DNA of 64,000 nucleotides from Planctomycetaceae bacterium. GTDB lineage: Bacteria; Planctomycetota; Planctomycetia; Planctomycetales; Planctomycetaceae. The DNA lies in the NCBI GenBank assembly GCA_020426505.1, contig JAGQPX010000059.1:1-64000 (forward strand). Reading direction: 5' to 3'. The notes beneath the pieces are model-generated. The model did not search any database. It was not told the origin of the DNA and worked only from the letters and a program-made list of their open reading frames with translations. Positions 1 through 8,465 of this stretch are shown one piece after another (within the stretch, counting starts at the first letter, position 1; each line of letters starts with the position of its first letter). The translations under genes were made by a program, and so were the position numbers.

Positions 1-293
1 CCGAGGATGAAGTGACGCTGGCCACCGTAGTTGTAGAAGTATCGACCGCTGATCGAGGTCGCGAAACAGTTGTGGCGGATGCCGTAGCTGTCGACGAAGT
101 AGTTGCAGCCGTAGGCGTCGCAGAGCAGGTTGACGCGGGGGTAAGTGACAACCAGCGGAGCGTGGTAGTTGTAGCCGTAGGTCGGGGCACAGTAACCACC
201 GTGGCAGCCGGCGTCAGCCGAGTTGCTCATGCCTGCGAACATCATTCCACCAGCGATCAGTGACAAAGCAGCGATTGATTTGAGAGTCTTCAT
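1..293 (-). CDS. Small secreted Tyr/Cys-rich protein, 3' end beyond window
   Basis: The gene reads leftward and runs off the window edge, so only the first 97 codons are seen. The product begins MKTLKSIAALSLIAGGMMFA, a clear Sec signal peptide with a likely cleavage after a small-residue stretch near residue 30. The mature part is rich in Tyr, Gly, His and Cys (for example GCHGGYC and CDAYGCNYF). A good ribosome-binding site (AAGGAA) sits just upstream of the ATG. No domain was recognised. The composition resembles the small exported protein at 34453-34929, but no alignment was made. Function unknown; probably periplasmic or surface located. Confidence 0.75.
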   Translation of the reverse strand, partial: MKTLKSIAALSLIAGGMMFAGMSNSADAGCHGGYCAPTYGYNYHAPLVVTYPRVNLLCDAYGCNYFVDSYGIRHNCFATSISGRYFYNYGGQRHFIL

Positions 294-407
294 GGGTCTA
301 TTCCTTTTCTCGTTGTTGAGGTTTTTGTGAGTTGTGGTTTGTTCCACACTCCTCAAGGCGGAGAACGGGGAGATCTGTTACAGACATCTGGGAAAAAAGC
401 ACGGAAA

Positions 408-481
408 GGGGTCAGGCACCATTTCGGCTGATTGGTGATGGCGAAATCGCAAGTCTTCCTGCCGAAATAGTGCCTGACCCC
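408..481. repeat. REP-like inverted repeat (GGGGTCAGGCAC family)
   Basis: The arms 408-428 and 461-481 are inverted copies agreeing at 20 of 21 positions, beginning GGGGTCAGGCAC and ending TTTCGGC, around a 32-base spacer. GGGGTCAGGCAC palindromes are commonly found beside REP-associated (Y1, IS200-like) transposases in many bacteria; no such transposase is in this window, so this would be a non-autonomous copy. It lies between the divergent small secreted gene and the Tat-exported gene and could form a strong hairpin. Confidence 0.75.
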
Positions 482-587
482 GATTACTGCCGCTGTGAGA
501 AGATAGAGATCTGGTATGATGGCCATTGCGGCGTCGGAAGTGGCCGAGGTCGCATGGGCTGATACCGAGCTCCCCAGGAGGACCGGC

Positions 588-2114
588 ATGACCATGCACG
601 TCACACGACGAGAGATGCTGATTGGAGGGGCGGCTGCGAGCGCAGCTTGGGGGTTAGGTGACATCGGCTTTCTCCGGGGGATGCGACCGGTATCCGCAGC
701 GGAGACGGAGCTTGACCCGAAGGTAGTGCGGCTTGACCCCAGTATTGAGCCAGTCGTCAGGTTGCTGGAAGAGTCGCCTCGTGAACGCCTCCTGGAGGAA
801 GTCGCAGGCCGCATTCGGAAGGGGTTGAGTTATCGTGACGTGCTGGCTGCACTGTTGCTGGCGGGAGTGCGAAACGTCGAACCTCGGCCAGCAGTCGGGT
901 TCAAGTTTCATGCGGTGCTGGTGGTCAACTCGGCTCACCTTGCAAGTCTGGCATCTCCGCCCGAGCATCGTTGGCTGCCGATTTTCTGGGCATTGGATTA
1001 CTTCAAGAACTCGCAGTCTCAGGATGAACGTGACCGGGGTTGGACGATGCCTCCGGTCGACGAGGCAGCGGTGCCTCCTGCCCACAAAGCCCGACAGGCG
1101 TTTATCGATGCGATGGACAACTGGGATGAGAGTGCCGCCGATGCTGCGATTGCGGGGCTGTCACGCACGGCAGGTGCCAACGAAATCTACGAGTTGTTCT
1201 TTCGCTATGGGGCCCGAGACTTCCGATCCATCGGTCACAAAGCCATCTTTGTGGCGAACAGTTGGAGAACGCTGCAGTCGATCGGTTGGCAACATGCGGA
1301 GCCGGTTTTGAGGTCTCTCGCTTATGCCCTGCTCAATCACGACGGCACGAATCCGGCAGAGCGTGATGACGAAGCGGATCGCGCAGGTCGTCGTAACAGC
1401 GAACTTGCATCGACGATTCGAGAAGACTGGCTCGATGGTCAAGCTGACGATGGAGCTGTCGAAGAGTTACTCGCGACCATGCGGACAGAATCGAGTGACG
1501 ACGTCTGTGATCTCGTGATCTCGTTGCTGAACAAAGGTGTCTCTGCTCAGTCGGTGTGGGACGCGCAATTCGTATTCTCCGGTGAGCTGTTGATGCGACA
1601 GCCGGGGATCATCGCGTTGCATTCGGTCACAACGTCGAATGCGACTCGCTTCGCATGGCAGGCGAGCGGGAATGATGAGACTCGACGGTTACTCATGCTC
1701 CAGAACGCCGCCTTTCTCCCGATGTTCCGGGAGGCCATGAAGGGGCGAGGAGAGGTCAAGGACATCACGATCGATGCATTGGCATCTGAAGCTAAGGGTG
1801 ACGACGCGACGCCGACGGTTGATGCCCTGTTCGAGGAACTCAGTCGTGATCCCATGTCGGCAGCGCGGCAGGTGAAGTCGTATCTGGGAGGGCAAGGCTC
1901 TGCTCAAGAACTGATTGACGCATCCCGGGTGCTGGTGTTTCTCAAGGGGGACGATGCTCACGATTACAAGTTCAGCTCGGCGGTCTTCGAGGACTATTCT
2001 CAGGTGTCTCCCCGATGGAGAGACACCTTTCTGGCCTCAAATGTCTTTCAATTGCAGGGGGCCGTGCAGCCGGACAATGACCTCGTTCAACGCACGCGGG
2101 CCGCGTTTGGTTGA
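588..2114 (+). CDS. Tat-exported conserved protein of unknown function
   Basis: A 508-residue protein. The ATG at 588 follows a strong AGGAGG site (575-580) and gives the N-terminus MTMHVTRREMLIGGAAASAA, a twin-arginine-type signal (TRREMLIGG), which indicates export in folded form, often with a cofactor. The reading frame is open further upstream, but that extension would place the signal internally. The body is mostly helical, with conserved-looking stretches such as KFHAVLVVNSAHLASL and RYGARDFRSIGHKAI. I do not recognise a named domain with confidence. The gene stands alone between a REP-like element and panD. Confidence 0.75.
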   Translation: MTMHVTRREMLIGGAAASAAWGLGDIGFLRGMRPVSAAETELDPKVVRLDPSIEPVVRLLEESPRERLLEEVAGRIRKGLSYRDVLAALLLAGVRNVEPRPAVGFKFHAVLVVNSAHLASLASPPEHRWLPIFWALDYFKNSQSQDERDRGWTMPPVDEAAVPPAHKARQAFIDAMDNWDESAADAAIAGLSRTAGANEIYELFFRYGARDFRSIGHKAIFVANSWRTLQSIGWQHAEPVLRSLAYALLNHDGTNPAERDDEADRAGRRNSELASTIREDWLDGQADDGAVEELLATMRTESSDDVCDLVISLLNKGVSAQSVWDAQFVFSGELLMRQPGIIALHSVTTSNATRFAWQASGNDETRRLLMLQNAAFLPMFREAMKGRGEVKDITIDALASEAKGDDATPTVDALFEELSRDPMSAARQVKSYLGGQGSAQELIDASRVLVFLKGDDAHDYKFSSAVFEDYSQVSPRWRDTFLASNVFQLQGAVQPDNDLVQRTRAAFG

Positions 2115-2251
2115 CAATTCCAGTTGATAGAGTCCATCGCAGGGGGCAATTGGACGTTGGGACAAGGCCTGCTACACTTTCTGGCCGATTGAACAACTGC
2201 GACAGACTGCGAATAATTGCCTGTTTTTATTTTTTGGCGTGCTGAGGTCCC

Positions 2252-2614
2252 ATGCTGATCCGAGTTCTCAAATCCAAGCTGCACATGGCGACGGTCACAC
2301 AGACCGAGTTGACGTATCATGGCAGTATCACGATCGACGAAGACCTGATGCAGGCGGCGGGGCTTCGCGAGTATGAACAAGTCCTGATCGGCAATTGTGC
2401 GAACGGTCAGCGGGCTGAGACCTATGTCATCAAAGGCAAGCCCGGTAGTGGATCGATGCAGATGAACGGTGCGATGGCGCGAATCGCACAGCCCGGTGAT
2501 CGCATCATCGTACTTGCGTTCGCGTTCGCTGACCCCGAAGAGGCGGAGACAATCAAGCCGAAGGTCGTTGTTCTGGATGAGAAGAACGCGATCGTCGAGC
2601 AATGGGAAGGATAA
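2252..2614 (+). CDS. panD: Aspartate 1-decarboxylase precursor
   Basis: PanD makes beta-alanine from L-aspartate for pantothenate and coenzyme A synthesis in the cytoplasm. The 120-residue length is normal for the proenzyme. The self-cleavage site that generates the pyruvoyl group is present as YHGSITID, with Gly24-Ser25 exactly where it lies in characterised PanD proteins, and the conserved N-terminus MLIRVLKSKLHMATVT is intact. The gene is separated from the upstream Tat-exported gene by about 140 bases and converges on the Wzt-like gene with only about 20 bases between stops. No other pantothenate gene is in the window. Confidence 0.95.
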   Translation: MLIRVLKSKLHMATVTQTELTYHGSITIDEDLMQAAGLREYEQVLIGNCANGQRAETYVIKGKPGSGSMQMNGAMARIAQPGDRIIVLAFAFADPEEAETIKPKVVVLDEKNAIVEQWEG

Positions 2615-2636
2615 ACCGCGAAGCAATGTCACGCGT

Positions 2637-3881
2637 CTATCGTTGGTGAGTTTCCCAATCGAATTGAGGGCGGACGACTCCGATCCATTCTCCATGGAAG
2701 GGGAGATGTCGTGGTCCATCTTGAACGTCGAACATCAGGATGTCCTCGATGTTGACCTGGGGCTGAAGATCGCAGACGAGTGCCAGTCGCAGACGGTAAA
2801 TGCCGTCATTGAGAAAATTGCCAGGGACTTGCAGCCGTGCGGTGTAGCGACCGGGCGGAGAGTCGTCGGATGGGGAGATGGCGTTGAAGGCGCAGACGCC
2901 GTCGCTCGTGTAGAGCATCGCGCTGATGTTGAGGGTCCCCGAGTTTTCGAATCGTTCGAATTTCGTCTCGATCGTAAAGGGGGTGTCCGTTGAGATCAGG
3001 TCGGTCTGCTGTTCGGGCACAATGCGGACTGAATCGAGACGGACTTTATCAGTCGCCGGGGCGTCGTCGATTGACCACTGACAACTGAGCGATGACTCAA
3101 GGGCCGCTGTCAGATACTGGGCCACCGTGTCCTTCACGGTTCCATCAGTTTTCACCTGACCCGCTTCGAGCCAGATGGCACGTGAACAAAGTCCGGAGAT
3201 GGCCGTCATGTTGTGGCTGACGAACAACACGGTGCGACCCGACTTCGAGACGTCCCCCATTTTCCCAAGACACTTCTGTTGAAAGCGCGCATCTCCAACG
3301 GCCAACACTTCGTCGACCACGAGGATTTCCGGCTCCAGATGTGCCGCGACGGCGAAGGCCAACCGGACATACATCCCACTGGAGTATCGCTTCACGGGCG
3401 TGTCGAGGAATTCGTCGACTTCTGCAAATGCCACAATTTCATCGAACTTGCGACGAACCTCACTTCTCGTCATGCCGAGGACGGACCCATTGAGAAAGAT
3501 GTTCTCCCGGCCGGTCAACTCTGGATGAAATCCCGTGCCGACTTCCAGCAGACTTCCAACTCGCCCGGCGACTCCGATCCTGCCTTTGGTTGGACGCGTG
3601 ATATGCGAGAGGACCTTCAACAGCGTACTCTTGCCAGCTCCATTTCGGCCGATGATGCCAAGAACTTCGCCTTGCGAAACCTCGAATGACACGTCGCGAA
3701 GTGCCCAGATGTCTCTTGTCGATGTCAACTCAACGGGATCTCGTCCCAACCATTTTCGCGGAGCGTGCAACAAGGATCGACCGGCCCCCAACAGCGTTTC
3801 CGAGAAGCGCATGTAGGAAAACTGCGTTCCGAGATGGAACTGCTTTGAGACATGATCGACATGGATTGCGAGATCGTTCAT
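2637..3881 (-). CDS. Wzt/TagH-type polysaccharide ABC transporter ATPase
   Basis: A 414-residue ATPase of the O-antigen/teichoic-acid exporter family. Walker [10 protein letters not shown] is at residues 78-86, followed by the signature YSSGMYVR, Walker [13 protein letters not shown] and the switch histidine in FVSHN. Beyond about residue 260 there is a beta-rich extension of 150 residues, as in Wzt proteins whose C-terminal domain binds the polysaccharide chain end. The permease gene lies 3 bases upstream on the same strand, so the two form one transcription unit. The likely job is export of a lipid-linked polysaccharide such as O-antigen. The substrate cannot be told from sequence, and no complete O-antigen cluster is adjacent. 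Confidence 0.9.
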   Translation of the reverse strand: MNDLAIHVDHVSKQFHLGTQFSYMRFSETLLGAGRSLLHAPRKWLGRDPVELTSTRDIWALRDVSFEVSQGEVLGIIGRNGAGKSTLLKVLSHITRPTKGRIGVAGRVGSLLEVGTGFHPELTGRENIFLNGSVLGMTRSEVRRKFDEIVAFAEVDEFLDTPVKRYSSGMYVRLAFAVAAHLEPEILVVDEVLAVGDARFQQKCLGKMGDVSKSGRTVLFVSHNMTAISGLCSRAIWLEAGQVKTDGTVKDTVAQYLTAALESSLSCQWSIDDAPATDKVRLDSVRIVPEQQTDLISTDTPFTIETKFERFENSGTLNISAMLYTSDGVCAFNAISPSDDSPPGRYTARLQVPGNFLNDGIYRLRLALVCDLQPQVNIEDILMFDVQDGPRHLPFHGEWIGVVRPQFDWETHQR

Positions 3882-3884
3882 CGG

Positions 3885-4805
3885 TCAGATTCGGTCAGCG
3901 ATCCAGTCTTCGACGCGGCGGAAGTACCACAGGCCACCGGCGAGCACCAGGAGCGTGATGCCCACGGCGAACGTCAACATGCGAGCGGTGGGAGCCTCGG
4001 TCCCCAGGAGCGCCCAGCGGAAGCCGGCAATAATGCCCGCCATGGGGTTCAACTCGTACCACCACAGATTGTTCATGTTGTGCTGCGACGGGTCGTACGC
4101 GACCGGACTGGCGAAGAACCCGACCTGAATCAAGAACGGAACGATGTATCCGATGTCCCGGTAGAGACCGTTCAGCGCCGAAAGAAACACCGCGCTGCCG
4201 ATCGCGAGCAGGATCGTCAACGCAACGAACAGAATCACGGCTGGTGACTGCGGGGCCGGTGCGAAACCGTACCACGCCATCAGGCCCAGCAGGAGGACGA
4301 AGCCGATTGCAAGTTCCAACAACCCGCACAACACGTTGGCCGTTGGGAGCAACATGCGTGGAAAGTAAACTTTCGTCACCAGTTGGCGGTTCGACACGAG
4401 CGTTTGACTGCCGTCGCGCATCGAGAGGGCGAGTAATTGCCAGGGCATCCAACCACAGAAGAAGGTCAGTGCATAGGGGAAACCAGGGACTGTCGGCTCG
4501 TAGTTGAGCAGAGAGAAGATGGTTTGAAAGACGAGAAACATGATCAGCGGCTGCAGGACGACCCACGCGACACCGATGACCGCCTGTCGATAGCGAACCT
4601 TCACCTCGCGGTCCGCGAGAACGATCGCCAATTCCCGGTACGCCCAGAGTTCACGAAAATCGACAAGCCGCCATCCGGGTACTGCCTCGAAGTAGTTCAT
4701 CTCTCGCGATGCATGAGGACGAGATGCTTCCGATTCCACAGAAGTGTCGCTCCCCGATGCGGGCAGTTCAGAACTTGCATCAGGGAGGAATGGTGGCATA
4801 ACCAA
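3885..4805 (-). CDS. Wzm/TagG-type polysaccharide ABC transporter permease
   Basis: A 306-residue ABC-2 membrane protein. About 50 polar residues precede the core, which starts near FRELWAYRELAIVLADREVKVRYR, the typical cytoplasmic amphipathic entry of Wzm/TagG permeases. Six hydrophobic segments follow, with the family-like LYRDIGYIVPFLIQVGFF and NPMAGIIAGFRWALLG. It stops 3 bases before the start of the partner ATPase. Together they should form the heterotetrameric exporter for an undecaprenyl-linked glycan in the inner membrane. ATG at 4805 is used; an ATG two codons further in is an alternative. Confidence 0.9.
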   Translation of the reverse strand: MVMPPFLPDASSELPASGSDTSVESEASRPHASREMNYFEAVPGWRLVDFRELWAYRELAIVLADREVKVRYRQAVIGVAWVVLQPLIMFLVFQTIFSLLNYEPTVPGFPYALTFFCGWMPWQLLALSMRDGSQTLVSNRQLVTKVYFPRMLLPTANVLCGLLELAIGFVLLLGLMAWYGFAPAPQSPAVILFVALTILLAIGSAVFLSALNGLYRDIGYIVPFLIQVGFFASPVAYDPSQHNMNNLWWYELNPMAGIIAGFRWALLGTEAPTARMLTFAVGITLLVLAGGLWYFRRVEDWIADRI

Positions 4806-5198
4806 GAAGAATCATCTGTCAATCGACGGGAGCGTGACGCGGCTGCGGACGTTTCGTGACGATATCTCATCGCCGAAGTGCGGTCTATGCCCGAATGAGT
4901 GCATAAAAGGGTCGCACCAATTCTACCGATGATCAGTGTGACGATTACATCGACTGCCTGCGTACTGCGGACCTTTCGGGACGTCGTTGCCGTGTTCTTG
5001 TCGGCCTGCTCGCTCCGAGAGAGCACTGCAAAGGCAGTTCTCCAGTGCTGGGACCCCTTATGATTGCGGGATGACACTGGAGTCGATGCGAAATGGAAAC
5101 ATTCTCAGTCGAATTGATGGTGTGAGCTATGTTTGCGGGTTGGAGGAACATTTCGATTCCGATTCCGGAGTTTCACTTTCACCTCAGCGAGTCCACCC
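4806..5198. other. Divergent intergenic region
   Basis: About 390 bases between the leftward exporter operon and the rightward HPt gene. Short open frames cross it on both strands, but none has a convincing ribosome-binding site, signal or recognisable domain. It must hold the promoters of both flanking units; no clear -35/-10 pair or operator was identified by eye. Confidence 0.4.
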
Positions 5199-5591
5199 AT
5201 GGTCAATCGGTTGTCAGACGATATGGGCCCGTCTCTTATTGATCCTCAGATCTTTGATCAGCAACAGTTGTTGCTGCGATGTATGGGAAATCTGGAGGTT
5301 GCGGAGCGTTGTCTGACTCGATTTCGTCAAAGATTAGAGGCCGATGTCGAGCAACTTCAGCAATCAGCCACTGTGGGCGACACAGGAGAAGTGGCGAGGC
5401 TGGCTCATTTCATGAAGGGATCGGCGGCGACTGTTGCCGCCACGGCATTGAGCCAGAAGGCACACAGTTTGGAATGTGCTGCTCGTGACGGCGGCACTGA
5501 GGAGATCGAGTTCGACCGCGCCACAAGGGAATTCATGAATGAAGCGGAGCGATTCATCGAAGCCGTTGCGCGGCTCGATGAAAACAGTTGA
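5199..5591 (+). CDS. HPt domain phosphotransfer protein
   Basis: A stand-alone histidine phosphotransfer protein of about 130 residues. The phosphorylatable histidine is in ARLAHFMKGSAATVAA (His70 from the ATG at 5199), the normal HPt pattern of His, two or three hydrophobic residues and KGS. The rest is the expected helical bundle (LLLRCMGNLEVAERCLTRF before it, ALSQKAHSLE after it). The start is uncertain: an in-frame TTG/ATG region extends to 5133, and another ATG is at 5223. The next gene encodes an HD-GYP response regulator, and a hybrid kinase lacking its own HPt lies 2.9 kb downstream, so it may shuttle phosphate between them (inference). Confidence 0.85.
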   Translation: MVNRLSDDMGPSLIDPQIFDQQQLLLRCMGNLEVAERCLTRFRQRLEADVEQLQQSATVGDTGEVARLAHFMKGSAATVAATALSQKAHSLECAARDGGTEEIEFDRATREFMNEAERFIEAVARLDENS

Positions 5592-5667
5592 ATCATCAAC
5601 GAAAGCGTCATCCCCCAGCGACAACTGGTCGCATTGTGAATGCTGAGAAAAACAGTTGGACAACGTC

Positions 5668-6711
5668 ATGAGAGTACTCGTTGTTGAAGATGATTGGATC
5701 ACTGCCCAGGTGTTGACGAATGCCTTGGAGCGCATCGGCTATGAAGTAACAGTTGCCGAGGACGGCGATGCAGCCTATCGCCACGTTCGATCCGGTAAGT
5801 ATCGTCTCGTTGTCACGGATTGGGAGATGCCCGGCATGTCGGGTATCGAACTGTGCCGACGCATTCGCAGCCGTCGTTCCGCTGGTTACGTCTACATTAT
5901 CCTGCTGACCTCTTACAGGGGGGTCGAGAACATCGTTCGAGGGCTGGATGCCGGTGCCGACGATTATCTGACCAAACCATTTCAACCTGAAGAACTGGCG
6001 ATGCGCATGCGGGTTGGCGTGCGGATTCTTTCGCTGGAAAGCCGAGACCTGACGATTTTCGCTTTGGCCAAGCTCGCGGAGTCGCGTGACTCAGAAACTG
6101 GCGAACACCTTGAGCGGATGCGAGAATACTGCCGAATTCTGGCTGACGAGTTGTCAATTCATCCCCGCTATCGGGACATTGTCGATGGGGAATTCGTGTC
6201 ACAGATCTATCTCACAAGCCCACTCCATGACATTGGCAAGGTGGGGATTCCGGACAGCATCCTGTTGAAACCCGGGAAACTCACGGATGAAGAATTCGGC
6301 GTTATGAAAGAGCATGCCGTGATCGGAGGGCGGACGCTGGAGTCGGTCGCGCAACACCATCCGGAGGCCTCCTACCTCCAGATGGCGCGAGACATTGCAT
6401 TAACCCATCACGAACGGGTCGATGGAAGCGGATACCCCTATGGACTCTATGGAGACGAAATCCCTCTGTGTGGGCGGATTGCCGCGCTGGCTGATGTTTA
6501 CGATGCTCTCACCAGCAAGCGAGTCTACAAGGCCGCTTATGATCACAATATGGCCAAGGAACTGATCATCTCGGAGAGGGACAAACACTTCGATGGTGAT
6601 GTTGTGGACGCGTTTCTCAGCCGTGAAGAAGAGTTTCTGGCCATCAGTAATCGCTTTCAAGGCGAAGCCCTGGATGCAATCATGCCCGAAGCTCAACTGG
6701 CAAACGTTTGA
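5668..6711 (+). CDS. Response regulator with HD-GYP phosphodiesterase domain (RpfG-like)
   Basis: An N-terminal receiver (about residues 1-120) has the acidic pair in VVEDDW, the phosphoacceptor Asp51 in VTDWEMPG and the lysine in YLTKPF. It is followed by a complete HD-GYP domain: HDIGK with His187-Asp188, THHE at 246-249 and DGSGYP at 252-257. This family hydrolyses cyclic di-GMP, and all key residues are present, so the enzyme should be active. It begins 76 bases after the HPt gene, suggesting co-transcription. ATG at 5668 gives the normal receiver start (MRVLVVEDD); a TTG four codons earlier is possible. Confidence 0.93.
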   Translation: MRVLVVEDDWITAQVLTNALERIGYEVTVAEDGDAAYRHVRSGKYRLVVTDWEMPGMSGIELCRRIRSRRSAGYVYIILLTSYRGVENIVRGLDAGADDYLTKPFQPEELAMRMRVGVRILSLESRDLTIFALAKLAESRDSETGEHLERMREYCRILADELSIHPRYRDIVDGEFVSQIYLTSPLHDIGKVGIPDSILLKPGKLTDEEFGVMKEHAVIGGRTLESVAQHHPEASYLQMARDIALTHHERVDGSGYPYGLYGDEIPLCGRIAALADVYDALTSKRVYKAAYDHNMAKELIISERDKHFDGDVVDAFLSREEEFLAISNRFQGEALDAIMPEAQLANV

Positions 6712-6761
6712 AGTGAACGCATGCGCATCATGAATACATCAACAAGGAATCTGGTCGTTCA

Positions 6762-7859
6762 TCAATGGAGTTGTTGAGCCTTGGCAACGTTTGATCCGCG
6801 CCCTTTGGCAGTCGGCTGTGGGACGGCATCGTTTGCTCGGTCCAGACGCTCCGGTCGAACTGGAGCCGGTTCCGGTCGAGCAATGAAGTTCATGATGACG
6901 CCGTCTCCATCTCGCTGCACATCGATATGCGCCGTGTCGTACCCGGCTTCTTCGTACAGCCTCAGGCAGTCCTGCTCTGTTCGCTGGTAGAAGTGCCAGT
7001 CGACAAGCCATTGATAGACAGCCGCGTTGTATCGCAGACGATCCTTGAACGCCACGTAGACAACACCACCGTCAGACAATGATTCGCGCCAGCCTCGGAG
7101 AATGCGGATCATGTAGTCGTCCGGGATGTAATCGCACAGTCCGATGCTGTAGATGATATCCGAGCGACCAAACTTGCTGATCGTCGCCTTGGACGATGAC
7201 ATCCGCAGTGCATTGTAGCAGACGCACTCAAAATCCGGTTCAACGCCCGGTTGAGTCGCTACCTGAGTCCGCACGTGCTCGAGGGCGTGCTCGTCCATGT
7301 CGATGCATTTGAGGTTGACTGTCTGACCGTCCGCATCGAACCCACCGTCGTACTCACGAGCCGGACCACATGCGACATTCAGAATGGACAGCTCAGATTT
7401 GCGACGAACGATTTCCATTGAAAGGAAACGCCGAGCACCGGCCAAACGTGTCCGAACCCCATTTGCCAATGTTCGATTGAGGAAGTACAGGTCGAGATAT
7501 CCACCGATCCCGCGACTCTTGGGGACGTTGTCGTAAATCGCCGACAAGAGCACGTAATCACCGGGATATCCGCGAGGCTTCGTGAACGCACGCTCCATGA
7601 ACCAACTCTGGTCAAACCACGGCTTCAACACATCACGAAACTTTGCCTGCGTCTCCTTCAGGAGGTCTTCGTCGTCGCCGATTGTTTGTTCCATCTCAGC
7701 GGCGGCGGCCACGGCATCCGTGAGAGCTTGCGTCAGACGCTCAAGAACGGCATCTTCTTGGGGTTCCGCACCGGGAGGGACCTCTTCGGACAGCCGCTGG
7801 AGTTGGCGGGTGAGGTTTGCAACGTCTTGTTGCCAAAAGTGCGCGAGATCAGTTTTCAT
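6762..7859 (-). CDS. SAM-dependent methyltransferase, EF/3-OH-palmitate methyl ester synthase-like
   Basis: A cytoplasmic class I methyltransferase of 365 residues from the ATG at 7859 (the frame is open to 7943). A helical N-terminal region ends in FTKPRGYPGDYVLLSAIY. KP-GY-GDY is the hallmark I associate with proteins annotated as extracellular factor 3-hydroxypalmitic acid methyl ester biosynthesis proteins. The SAM site ILNVACGPAREYDG follows, then a Rossmann core with DIIYSIGLCDYIPDDY. The last 35 residues are Pro/Arg-rich and disordered. It converges on the HD-GYP gene with 50 bases between stops. The methyltransferase fold is secure; the fatty-acid substrate is a family-based guess. 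Confidence 0.75.
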   Translation of the reverse strand: MKTDLAHFWQQDVANLTRQLQRLSEEVPPGAEPQEDAVLERLTQALTDAVAAAAEMEQTIGDDEDLLKETQAKFRDVLKPWFDQSWFMERAFTKPRGYPGDYVLLSAIYDNVPKSRGIGGYLDLYFLNRTLANGVRTRLAGARRFLSMEIVRRKSELSILNVACGPAREYDGGFDADGQTVNLKCIDMDEHALEHVRTQVATQPGVEPDFECVCYNALRMSSSKATISKFGRSDIIYSIGLCDYIPDDYMIRILRGWRESLSDGGVVYVAFKDRLRYNAAVYQWLVDWHFYQRTEQDCLRLYEEAGYDTAHIDVQRDGDGVIMNFIARPEPAPVRPERLDRANDAVPQPTAKGRGSNVAKAQQLH

Positions 7860-8465
7860 GGTTGACACGTCCGGGATTGAAAACAAGGAGCGGCCCACCC
7901 CTTTCGTACAGCTGCCAGAATAGCGAGAGGAGAAACAACTCACACAGCCATCATAATGCAGCGAAACAACAGCGGTATGCTATGACCGATGTTGCCGTTT
8001 CTCAACAAGAAGTTGAGCCGAAGCAGGTGATTTCTTGAGATGCTGAGGAAGATGCCATTCGTGGCTCACCAAGTGCGAGAAATTCCCAATCCGTCAGGGA
8101 TTGCCAATCGCGACGAGTCGCTGCACCTGGATCCGAATTTGGGCGATGAATCATGTCGACATTGAGAGTTTTCTCGGCGAGGAATTGACGCAACCCTGCG
8201 AAGTGTCACGACCGTTTTTTTATGATGAACCCTCATCGAGTTGGGAAACGCTGTCTTGGAGGGGCCGTCATGTGGTGATTTGGCAACATCGAGCCCACCG
8301 CGAGCTAACCTTCAAGCAGTGAGGAGGAAGCGGTGCGCAAAATCGCAAGGCCATAGCACTCGCGGCCTCGAGCGAAGACAAATCATGGGAGCTCAGGTGA
8401 GTCGGATCACAGTTGCTCCTTGAAGCCATCGAAAAAATGAACGTGCATCGGCGATTCCCAACGAC
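7860..8465. other. Intergenic region, no supported gene
   Basis: About 600 bases between the divergent methyltransferase and the giant hybrid kinase gene. Short open frames occur (the longest about 73 codons, around 8101-8322), but their translations are rich in Trp, Arg and His with no ribosome-binding site and look random. The region should carry promoters for both neighbours. No tRNA, small RNA fold or repeat was recognised. Confidence 0.4.

Noticed and set aside
12-263. A plus-strand frame of 83 codons at the left edge
   Set aside because: Val/Ala-repeat translation; the minus strand here encodes a proper signal peptide and ribosome-binding site.
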